Shown: positions 1 through 7,240 of the stretch, piece by piece
Layout: every line of letters starts with the position of its first letter
Position numbering within the stretch: the stretch's first letter is position 1
NCBI GenBank assembly: GCA_964591245.1
Contig: CAZPZZ010000036.1
Coordinates: 1-31,820 of the forward strand
Length of the DNA stretch: 31,820 nucleotides
Reading direction: 5' to 3'
DNA from: CAZPZZ01 sp964591245
GTDB lineage: Bacteria; Acidobacteriota; Vicinamibacteria; Vicinamibacterales; UBA8438
Notes under the pieces: model-generated
Seen by the model: the letters and a program-made list of their open reading frames with translations, nothing else
Databases searched by the model: none
What the model was told of the DNA's origin: nothing
Position numbers and translations under genes: made by a program

Positions 1-1061
1 CGCGCGAGGCACTTGACGCGTGGGTACGTGAGATTATTGAATGGCACTTCAATCCTGATACGGGGTGTCCATATTGGCTCGACTGGGCGAAACAGGCCGG
101 TTGGGATCCGAGACAGGAAGTTACAGGTTTTGATGACCTGACGAAGTTTCCACATTTTCAAGACGATGCGCTGCGCGGGGGACCGGTACGACGTTGGGTA
201 CCGAAGGCGTATGCCAATCGACCGACCTTTGTATTTGAGACCGGGGGCACGACAGGGATTCCGAAGAGCCGCGTGGCTCAAGAGGATTTTCGGCTTGACT
301 ACGAGCTGTTCTCGGAGACCTTGCCAGAGGAGCATTTCCCCAAAGGTAGCAATTGGCTGATGCTGGGGCCGAGTGGGCCCAGGCGTCTCCGGCTTGCGGT
401 TGAGCACCTGGCGCAACACCGCGGTGGTATCTGTTTCTGTGTAGATCTTGATCCCCGCTGGGTGATCAAGCTGATCAAGAAGGGGTGGATGGATCATCTC
501 AAGGCTTACCAGGATCACGTGATCGACCAGGCGCTCACCGTGCTGTCTGCGGGCCATGACGTCAAGTGCATGTTTGCCACTCCGAAGTTGCTCGAGGCGC
601 TCGCGAATCGGCTTGAGGAGAAAGGGTCGAGTCTGAAAGAGGCGGGCATTACGGGGATCTTTGCTGGGGGCACTGAGTTCACGCCGCAGTGGAATCGATT
701 TGCCCATGAAGAATTGCTTGACGGCATCTATATGACGCCAACCTACGGCAACACACTCATGGGGTTGGCGGCCAGTCCACCGAGTGGACCGGAGAATGGT
801 TACAAGATCACCTATTACGCGCCGCAGCCTCGGGCGGTGCTACAGGTCGTGGACCCAGACGATGCCGACAAGGTTGTCGGGTATGGGGAGACTGGTCGCG
901 TCATGTTGACGACGCTCACGAAGGAGTTTTTTGTCCCGCGTTTCCAGGAGCGGGACGAGGGTGAACGTGAGCCGCCGTGTGAAGAGTATCCTTGGGATGG
1001 GGTCAGTGGGGTCAGGCCATTCAGCCGACTGGCGTCGGCGACCACGGTAGGAGTTTATTAA
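1..1061 (+). CDS. ANL-superfamily carboxylate-activating enzyme (LuxE/EhpF-like), 5'-truncated
   Basis: The reading frame is open from base 3, so the true start lies before the window; 352 residues are visible. The adenylate-forming P-loop TGGTTGIPKS is encoded near 240-270. The later ANL motifs PTYGNT (near 739) and GETGRVMLTTL (near 886) follow in order. The protein ends about 50 residues after the last motif, so it lacks the usual C-terminal lid domain with its catalytic lysine. This short form is known for LuxE acyl-protein synthetases and for the phenazine-tailoring enzyme EhpF. It is predicted to activate a carboxylic acid as an acyl-adenylate in the cytoplasm. The stop (TAA 1059-1061) lies 2 nt before the start of an aldehyde-dehydrogenase-fold gene, so the two are probably coupled and reduce an acid to an aldehyde. 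The acid substrate cannot be read from sequence. An alternative is an ordinary phenylacetate-CoA-ligase-like enzyme. Confidence 0.75.
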   Translation, partial: REALDAWVREIIEWHFNPDTGCPYWLDWAKQAGWDPRQEVTGFDDLTKFPHFQDDALRGGPVRRWVPKAYANRPTFVFETGGTTGIPKSRVAQEDFRLDYELFSETLPEEHFPKGSNWLMLGPSGPRRLRLAVEHLAQHRGGICFCVDLDPRWVIKLIKKGWMDHLKAYQDHVIDQALTVLSAGHDVKCMFATPKLLEALANRLEEKGSSLKEAGITGIFAGGTEFTPQWNRFAHEELLDGIYMTPTYGNTLMGLAASPPSGPENGYKITYYAPQPRAVLQVVDPDDADKVVGYGETGRVMLTTLTKEFFVPRFQERDEGEREPPCEEYPWDGVSGVRPFSRLASATTVGVY

Positions 1062-1063
1062 GC

Positions 1064-2485
1064 GTGATTCATTTTCCAATTCTTCGCTGGGGAGAGCCGT
1101 ACACCAGCCTTGAGACGACCCAGGTACACCACTTTGCCACAGGCGAACCAGTGGCCGAAGTGAGCCAGGCGAATCCCGGTATCGTGGCCCGAGATCTTCG
1201 TAAAGGAGCGAACCGCGCGCGCGAAGTCCTGCGCGAGATCCCGTGTGCCGAGTTGTTGGCGATGGTCAAGAAGGGCGGAGAGCTCTTTAAGTCGGCAGAT
1301 TTGCCGTTGGGCGATGGAGTGCAGACTCCGGACGACTTCGTGCGGCAGCAGTCGGCGACTACGGGGTTGCCAGAGCACATGTGCCGGATGAACATGGGCA
1401 AGCTCGAGTATGTGCTCTCGCATCTTGATCAGGTGTTGACTTCGCTGACTCGTCGACTCGATTACGACATCCTGACTCGCGGGTACGGCGAAGAAGATGG
1501 CGTGATGCGCAGTTACCAGGCGACGACACCTGTCCTAGGTATGGTGCTCCCGTCGAATTCACCTGGTGTGCATAGCCTGTGGCTTCCGATCATTCCGCTG
1601 CAGATTGGTCTGGTGCTGAAGCCGGGCCCGCAGGAACCGTGGACGCCGTGGCGGATGGCACAGGCGTTTTTCCAGGCGGGAGTGCCTAAAGAGGCCATTG
1701 CGCTGTATCCCGGACTTGGAGAGGTGGGTGCGGCCGTCGTAAACAATTGCCCCCGCAGTTTACTCTTCGGAGGAACGGCGACCGTCGAGCAGTATGCAGC
1801 GAGTCCGGGTGTGCAGGTTCATGGACCGGGGTTCAGTAAGATCCTGATCGGCGATGACAAGGCAGATGATTGGGAACAATACCTCGACCTGATGGTTGAG
1901 AGTGTGCTCATCAATAGCGGCCGGGGATGCATCAACTGCTCTGGTATCTGGGCGCCACGGCACACTCGGGAGATTGCCGAGGCAGTGGCCGAGAGGTTGG
2001 GACCGATCGTGCCACGTCCTCCGGAGGATCCGGAAGCAGCGCTCGCGGCGTTCACGGTGCCTGGGCAGGCGGCGGCAATCTCTGGTGATATCGACAATGC
2101 ATTGAAGGAAGATGGCGTCGAAGAAGTATCTGCGCGACACCAGGAGGGTGGGCGTCTGGTATCGCAAGAGCGGTGCGATTACATCCGGCCGACCGTTGTG
2201 CACTGTGCCTCCCCAGATGTGGCAATGGCGAAAAAAGAGTACATGTATCCGTTCGTCACGGTTGTCGAGTGTCCCCAGGATGCCATGATCTCGTCGATTG
2301 GTACGACGCTCGTGGCGACCGGGTTGACGGAAGACGCGGCATTTTCCCAGTCGTTGCTTGATGCGCGGAACATCGACCGGTTGAATATCGGACCGGTACC
2401 CACGACAAAGTTGAATTGGCTGCAGCCACACGAGGGGAATATCGTGGACTTTCTCTTTCGGCCGCGCGCCTTCCAACAAGGGTAA
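1064..2485 (+). CDS. Aldehyde-dehydrogenase-fold acyl reductase (LuxC/EhpG-like)
   Basis: 473 residues. I chose GTG 1064 because TAGGAG (1048-1053) lies 10 nt upstream and it follows the previous stop directly; a longer reading from 992 would overlap the upstream gene by 70 nt. The ALDH cofactor region is visible (GMVLPSNSPG, then LVLKPGPQEPW). The catalytic segment is SGRGCINCSG, with the nucleophile at about Cys289 and a second Cys at 292. The usual ELGG motif with the general-base glutamate is replaced by VHGPGFSKILI. Absence of that Glu is typical of enzymes that reduce acyl thioesters rather than hydrolyse them. I infer NAD(P)H-dependent reduction of the acyl group made by the upstream ANL enzyme. 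Sure of the fold and family, less sure of the reaction direction. Confidence 0.8.
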   Translation: MIHFPILRWGEPYTSLETTQVHHFATGEPVAEVSQANPGIVARDLRKGANRAREVLREIPCAELLAMVKKGGELFKSADLPLGDGVQTPDDFVRQQSATTGLPEHMCRMNMGKLEYVLSHLDQVLTSLTRRLDYDILTRGYGEEDGVMRSYQATTPVLGMVLPSNSPGVHSLWLPIIPLQIGLVLKPGPQEPWTPWRMAQAFFQAGVPKEAIALYPGLGEVGAAVVNNCPRSLLFGGTATVEQYAASPGVQVHGPGFSKILIGDDKADDWEQYLDLMVESVLINSGRGCINCSGIWAPRHTREIAEAVAERLGPIVPRPPEDPEAALAAFTVPGQAAAISGDIDNALKEDGVEEVSARHQEGGRLVSQERCDYIRPTVVHCASPDVAMAKKEYMYPFVTVVECPQDAMISSIGTTLVATGLTEDAAFSQSLLDARNIDRLNIGPVPTTKLNWLQPHEGNIVDFLFRPRAFQQG

Positions 2486-2497
2486 CGATAATGTTGG

Positions 2498-2516
2498 GGG
2501 GGCTTTGCGAGCCCCC
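2498..2516 (+). terminator. GC-rich hairpin after the ALDH gene, terminator-like
   Basis: GGGGGCT (2498-2504) pairs perfectly with AGCCCCC (2510-2516) over a 5-nt loop, 13 nt after the ALDH stop. There is no T-run after it, so it may be a weak or Rho-assisted end. The 9-mer GCCCCCGCG is repeated directly at 2511 and 2521. Confidence 0.4.
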
Positions 2517-2580
2517 GCGGGCCCCCGCGTGATGTGCGGTGAACCCGTCCGGTGAGGCATTGTATTTTCGGTTGCGGAAC

Positions 2581-2625
2581 GGCCGGTCGCCGGGTTGGAT
2601 CCCAATCCCGGCCGGTCATCGGGTT
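2581..2625. repeat. Imperfect 16-bp direct repeat upstream of the ABC operon
   Basis: GGCCGGTCGCCGGGTT (2581-2596) and GGCCGGTCATCGGGTT (2610-2625) match at 14 of 16 positions with starts 29 bp apart, just upstream of the ABC ATPase start. They could be a tandem operator for the transporter, or chance in GC-rich DNA. I recognise no regulator site. Confidence 0.3.
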
Positions 2626-2653
2626 CACCACATTCTGATGCGCAGGTCTGGCC

Positions 2654-3328
2654 GTGCTCGAAGTTACGAAGCTCTCGAAGTCGTACCCGACACCAGGCGG
2701 TTCGCTTGATATCCTCAGCGAGCTGTCGCTTACGCTGGACGCGGGTGAGGCGGCTTCTATCGTCGGACCATCTGGCAGCGGAAAGAGTACGCTGCTCTAC
2801 GTCCTCGGTGCTCTCGAACCTCCCACATCTGGGGCTCTCACGCTGAACGGCGTCGATCCGTTCTCTCTTTCGTCATCTGAGCTAGCGGCGTTTCGCAACG
2901 GACAGGTGGGGTTCGTGTTCCAGGATCACCTGCTCCTTCCGCAATGCACGGTGCTCGAGAACGTGCTTATCCCTACTCTTGTGGCGGACGCACATGAAGA
3001 CTCGGCCGCGCGGGCACGAGAACTGTTGGAGCGGGTTGGATTGGGAAGCCGGTTGACGCATCGACCGGCAGAACTGTCTGGGGGGGAACGGCAGCGCGTA
3101 GCGCTGGCCAGGGCTCTCATCCGCCGCCCCCCTCTGCTCCTCTGTGACGAGCCCACGGGGAATCTGGACCATGCGGCTGGCGAGGTCGTGGCGGAGATGC
3201 TTTTTGATCTGCACGTACGGCAGGAAACCATGCTTGTGGTGGTGACCCACAACACACAGTTAGCCGCCCGGTGCCCGACGCGGTTCGAGCTCGTGGGACA
3301 GCGGCTGGAACGAGTCGAGGGCGCATGA
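2654..3328 (+). CDS. ABC transporter ATP-binding protein (LolD/MacB type)
   Basis: 224 residues starting at GTG 2654, with a weak AGG about 8 nt upstream. All ABC ATPase motifs are present: Walker A GPSGSGKST (residues 38-46), Q-loop Gln90, signature LSGGERQRV (141-149), Walker B LLLCDEP (161-167), D-loop GNLDHA and switch His199. The DHLLLPQCTVLENVLIP stretch is typical of the LolD/MacB/FtsE group. It is a cytoplasmic subunit that powers the FtsX-type permease encoded next; the ATGA overlap (3325-3328) shows translational coupling. This class usually drives mechanotransmission or export of lipoproteins, peptides or small molecules across the envelope rather than classical import. The substrate is unknown. 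Confidence 0.93.
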   Translation: MLEVTKLSKSYPTPGGSLDILSELSLTLDAGEAASIVGPSGSGKSTLLYVLGALEPPTSGALTLNGVDPFSLSSSELAAFRNGQVGFVFQDHLLLPQCTVLENVLIPTLVADAHEDSAARARELLERVGLGSRLTHRPAELSGGERQRVALARALIRRPPLLLCDEPTGNLDHAAGEVVAEMLFDLHVRQETMLVVVTHNTQLAARCPTRFELVGQRLERVEGA

Positions 3329-6300
3329 CCGTCTGGACGCTCATCCGAAGAAGTCTGACCCATTTTTGGCGTACGAACCTCGCGGTGATTGCCGGCGTGG
3401 CGGTAGCTGTGGCAGTGCTGGCCGGGGCCTTTCTGGTTGGCACATCGGTACGGGCCAGCCTTCGCGACCTGGCCCTGCTTCGTCTGGGTGCGCTGGACCA
3501 CGTCATCACGTCCCCACTGTTTTTCCGGGAAGCTCTGGCGGACGAGTTGCTGCAGTCTCCGCAGGCGGCATCTACCGTGACCTCGACAGTGCCGATGATT
3601 TCCCTCGAGGGATTCGTCACCCACCAGGGGAGTGGAAGCCGCGCTGGCGGGATTCAGGTGCACGGTGTCGACGAGCGGTTCTGGGCGTTTCACGGCCTTG
3701 ATGCTGAGGGTCGAGCGCCTGAGCCCGGGGCCGTGTTGATCAGTGCGGGATTGGCCCGTGAGCTCGGGGTTGTCCCGGATGACATCGTGCTGGTCCGGGT
3801 GCAGAAGCCCTCGGCAATCCCCGTCAGTTCGCTCCATGGGCGCCGGGACGATCTTGGCCGTACGATGCGTCTGCGCGTCCAGGCGGTGCTGGCACCGGAC
3901 GAGCTGGGAGAATTTTCATTTCGTCCGCAACAGGGGCTTGCCCGGGCACTCTTCGTGCGCCTGGGGCGTATGCAGCGGGACCTAGAGCTTGACCGTCAGG
4001 CCAATACAATTCTCCTCGGAGGCTCAGCATCCGCCGAGCCGGTGACCAGTGATGAGACGGTCGGCGCTATCGAAATGGCGCTGCGGGCACAGACGCAGCG
4101 TGAGGATCTTGGCGTTCGGGTTCAACGGCTCGAGGGCTCGGGTGAAGTGGCGGTTGACGCGGCGGCAGGGTTGCTGGGGGACGACGTCGTGGTGGCTGCG
4201 CATGATGCGGCTGTCCGTGCAGGGTTTTCTGACCAGCAGGTGTTGACCTACCTTGCCAACGAGATTCGCGTTGGGGACCGGGTGACGCCGTATTCCCTGG
4301 TGACGGCGCTCGACCTCGAGGCACTTGGCCTGACCGATGAGACCCTCGACCTCGTGCGTGACATCGGGGCTACACCGTCGATCGTGCTCAACGAGTGGAT
4401 CGCCGACGATCTGCAGGCGGACGTCGGTGATGTGGTCTCGGTCGAGTACTACCTGTGGGAAGAGGCCGGCGCGCTGCGTACCGAGGCGGCGGAGTTTCAG
4501 GTTGTTGCCGTGGTGCCGCTCGAGGGGCTGGCTGCGGATCAGGATCTCGCACCCGAGTACCCAGGGATCACCGAGGCGTCTGACCTGACGGAATGGGACC
4601 CGCCGTTTCCTATCGATCTCGGGCTCGTGCGCGATAGGGATGAAGACTATTGGGATCTGTATCGGACCGCTCCCAAGGCGTTCTTGCCTCTGGCGGCGGG
4701 TCAAAATCTTTGGCATTCGCGATGGGGCCAGGTGACGTCGATGCGCGTGTCTGCCGAGGGGCCTGCGACCGACGAGGCGGTGGTGGCGTATCGTGACGCG
4801 TTGCGGGCGGCACTGGATCCGTTGTCCGCTGGGTTTGTGGTGTACCCGGCTCGAGAGTTGGCTCTGGAAGCCGCCGTCGGGGTGACTGATTTCGGCGAGT
4901 ACTTCACCTATTTCAGCTTCTTTCTTGTGGTTTCGGCACTGTTGCTCGCGAGCCTGTTTTTTCGGCTCGGCGTGGAGCAGCGATTACGTGAGGTGGGCGC
5001 GCTCCGGGCCCTCGGTTTCGACCAATCGGGTGTGCGCCGGCTTTTCTGGGCTGAAGCGTCTGGTTTGTCGTTCATCGGAAGCGTATTGGGTATGGCCGGA
5101 GCCGTGCTCTACGCTGACCTCATCATGTGGGGGTTGAGTACGTGGTGGGTTGATGCCGTCGGCACCACGTTGCTGACGCTCCATATCTCACCGATGGCAT
5201 TGGGGAGTGGGCTGGTCGGTGGCATGCTGGCCGCGGTGGTCTCGATTGCCTGGACACTACGGTCCGTGTCGCGGGCGACTCCGCGGGCTCTGATCAGCGG
5301 GTCGCTTCCTGACGCCTCGATTCGCGGGCGGAAGTCCGAGACGCAGTGGGTGCGGCGTTCGCCGGCGTGGCTTGGTGGAGCCGGGCTGCTGGTGTTGGTC
5401 GCGACGTTGGCCGGTACCCTGGGAGACACTGCTGGATTTTTCGGTGCAGGCATGCTCCTACTTGCCGCCCTACTCACGCTGGCGTGGGTACTTCTTGCCG
5501 CCGGGAATCGGGGGGGAGCGGCTGCCCCGAGGTCGTGGTCAGTGATACACGTGGGGCTTCGCAATGCGACGGCGCGGCCGGGGCGATCGGTGCTGTGTCT
5601 CACGTTGATCGCGTTTGCCGCATTCATCATTGTTGCGGTCGATGCCTTTCATCGTGAAGGTGGGGGAGCGACAACCGATCCGCAGTCCGGTACGGGTGGT
5701 TATCCCCTCTTGGCGGAGTCGTTGCTGCCGGTGGTACAGGACCTGTCGTCTGAAGAAGGACGGGCCGAACTGGGTGTCTCGGCGCTTGATGGAGACGTGT
5801 TTGCCGGTGTGAGTTATGCGCGGTTTCGGGTTCGCCCTGGTGAGGATGCGAGTTGCCTCAATCTTTATCAGGCCAAGAACCCGCGGCTCTTGGCACCGGA
5901 TGGGGCCTTCGTCGCGGAGGGGCGATTTGCCTTTGGTCGTACCCTTGCGGAGAGTGATGCCGAGGTTGCCAATCCATGGCGTTTGCTTGAACGCGAATTT
6001 GCGGATGGTGCGGTACCGGCCATTGCCGACGCGACCTCCCTGGCCTATGCCCTGCATTTGTCGGTTGGTGACGACTTTGTGGTGAATCGAGATACTGACA
6101 ATCCAATCACACTTCGTATCGTGGCAGCACTGACCGACAGTATTTTTCAGGGTGAACTCCTCATCGGCGAACAACAGTTCGTCCGCTTGTTTCCTGAGCA
6201 TGACGGCTATCGATTCTTTCTGGTCGATACTCCCCTTGAACAGACGGTAGAGGTGACTGCGGCACTTGAAGATCGGTTGGCTGATTATGGTTTTGATCTC

Positions 6301-6726
6301 ACGTCGGCCCCGGAGCGGCTAGCCGCCTTCCATCGTGTCGAGAACACGTATTTGATGACCTTCCAGACACTCGGTGCGCTCGGTTTGTTGTTGGGGACCC
6401 TGGGGTTGGGAGCTGTGCTACTCCGGAATGTCCTCGAGCGACGCCGCGAGTTGGCGCTCCTTCGGGCCGTTGGCTACGACACGGGACACGTCTCTGTGAT
6501 GGTGCTGGTCGAGAACGGGCTCCTACTCTTTGGTGGGCTGGGGGCGGGGACCGTGTGTGCACTTATTGCGATAGCTCCCGCGTGGCTCGAGCGTGGCGGC
6601 CAGTTTCCAGTCGCGTCCCTTGGCGGGCTCCTGCTTGCCGTGGCGATAGCAGGGCTCCTATCGTCGCTCGCCGCGACAGTCGTCGCCGTGCGTTCGCCGC
6701 TCCTCGCGGCGTTGCGTTCGGAGTAG
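3325..6726 (+). CDS. FtsX/MacB-type ABC transporter permease, two FtsX domains
   Basis: 1133 residues. ATG 3325 is preferred over an upstream GTG at 3271 because it overlaps the ATPase stop as ATGA and puts the first membrane helix (about residues 17-37) directly after a short basic start. A large extracytoplasmic domain (about 40-515) precedes the first FtsX domain (about 520-650, with LREVGALRALGFD). Further helices lie at about 682-728 and 750-775, followed by a second periplasmic domain. The last FtsX domain (about 1005-1130) carries the matching LALLRAVGYD. Two FtsX modules in one chain mean one gene supplies both halves of the membrane complex with an ATPase dimer. No substrate can be assigned; no membrane-fusion protein or outer-membrane channel gene is adjacent. 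Confidence 0.9.
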   Translation: MTVWTLIRRSLTHFWRTNLAVIAGVAVAVAVLAGAFLVGTSVRASLRDLALLRLGALDHVITSPLFFREALADELLQSPQAASTVTSTVPMISLEGFVTHQGSGSRAGGIQVHGVDERFWAFHGLDAEGRAPEPGAVLISAGLARELGVVPDDIVLVRVQKPSAIPVSSLHGRRDDLGRTMRLRVQAVLAPDELGEFSFRPQQGLARALFVRLGRMQRDLELDRQANTILLGGSASAEPVTSDETVGAIEMALRAQTQREDLGVRVQRLEGSGEVAVDAAAGLLGDDVVVAAHDAAVRAGFSDQQVLTYLANEIRVGDRVTPYSLVTALDLEALGLTDETLDLVRDIGATPSIVLNEWIADDLQADVGDVVSVEYYLWEEAGALRTEAAEFQVVAVVPLEGLAADQDLAPEYPGITEASDLTEWDPPFPIDLGLVRDRDEDYWDLYRTAPKAFLPLAAGQNLWHSRWGQVTSMRVSAEGPATDEAVVAYRDALRAALDPLSAGFVVYPARELALEAAVGVTDFGEYFTYFSFFLVVSALLLASLFFRLGVEQRLREVGALRALGFDQSGVRRLFWAEASGLSFIGSVLGMAGAVLYADLIMWGLSTWWVDAVGTTLLTLHISPMALGSGLVGGMLAAVVSIAWTLRSVSRATPRALISGSLPDASIRGRKSETQWVRRSPAWLGGAGLLVLVATLAGTLGDTAGFFGAGMLLLAALLTLAWVLLAAGNRGGAAAPRSWSVIHVGLRNATARPGRSVLCLTLIAFAAFIIVAVDAFHREGGGATTDPQSGTGGYPLLAESLLPVVQDLSSEEGRAELGVSALDGDVFAGVSYARFRVRPGEDASCLNLYQAKNPRLLAPDGAFVAEGRFAFGRTLAESDAEVANPWRLLEREFADGAVPAIADATSLAYALHLSVGDDFVVNRDTDNPITLRIVAALTDSIFQGELLIGEQQFVRLFPEHDGYRFFLVDTPLEQTVEVTAALEDRLADYGFDLTSAPERLAAFHRVENTYLMTFQTLGALGLLLGTLGLGAVLLRNVLERRRELALLRAVGYDTGHVSVMVLVENGLLLFGGLGAGTVCALIAIAPAWLERGGQFPVASLGGLLLAVAIAGLLSSLAATVVAVRSPLLAALRSE

Positions 6727-7240
6727 GACCAGTATGGTGGTGCGTTACTCGAGCCGCTCGTCTCGGGAGTTCGGACCGAACGTCTCACCGTGCTAGGCTA
6801 CTGCATCTGCGTCTCACCCAAGAATCTCTCGCGTCATTTAGGTAACCAGCGTTACAGGCGTTGCCGGATTTGATGAACGACGTCGCGTCCGTTTGGATAC
6901 CACTAAGATGTGGTCGTTACGTTTCAATTTTCAATGAAGTGCCGATAATTACAGTTCTGCTGCGTGAGGTGTATTCTCGAGATTGTTGTGCAAGTGGCCG
7001 CTTTCCAACGGCCTGTCAGGTAGGGAAGAGTTCTTCGGGTTTTGTGGATACCCAACGACGGATTCAGGAAAACTGCAGCCGTCGCCCTCGAAAATGGGAA
7101 ATAGACATCTTGGGACAACAGGTGGAATGAGGACGATTGACGTAGAAACACGCCGGATACGATGTTTGCGCAGTGATCGAGCTTATGGCGTGGAGGGCGA
7201 TGGTGTTGACCATTGCGTGGTTAATTTTGGAGTGTAGCTA
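6727..7240. other. 514-bp intergenic region, no convincing gene
   Basis: No ORF here resembles a known protein, and none has both a ribosome-binding site and gene-like composition. A perfect 13-nt palindrome, GTTCGGACCGAAC (6769-6781), is a possible operator. A weak promoter candidate for the downstream protease is TTGACG (7137-7142) with TACGAT (7158-7163), spacer 15. GGAG at 7229-7232 is the ribosome-binding site of the next gene. Confidence 0.5.

Noticed and set aside
992..1063. Longer start for the ALDH gene at 992
   Set aside because: It would overlap the upstream ANL gene by 70 nt; GTG 1064 has TAGGAG at the right distance and directly follows the upstream stop.
1760..2605. 281-codon antisense frame over the ALDH gene
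   Set aside because: Arginine-rich shadow translation of a well-supported gene; the same applies to the long antisense frames at 2926-3837, 4024-4716, 15993-16907 and 30843-31655.
3326..3328. Genome-wide reassignment of TGA as an explanation for the DUF411 gene
   Set aside because: TGA ends several genes here at the expected family length, including the two ATGA overlaps (3325-3328, 10507-10510).
6861..7130. 89-codon open frame in the 514-bp gap
   Set aside because: No recognisable domain, no ribosome-binding site and unusual composition; it overlaps another equally unconvincing frame.
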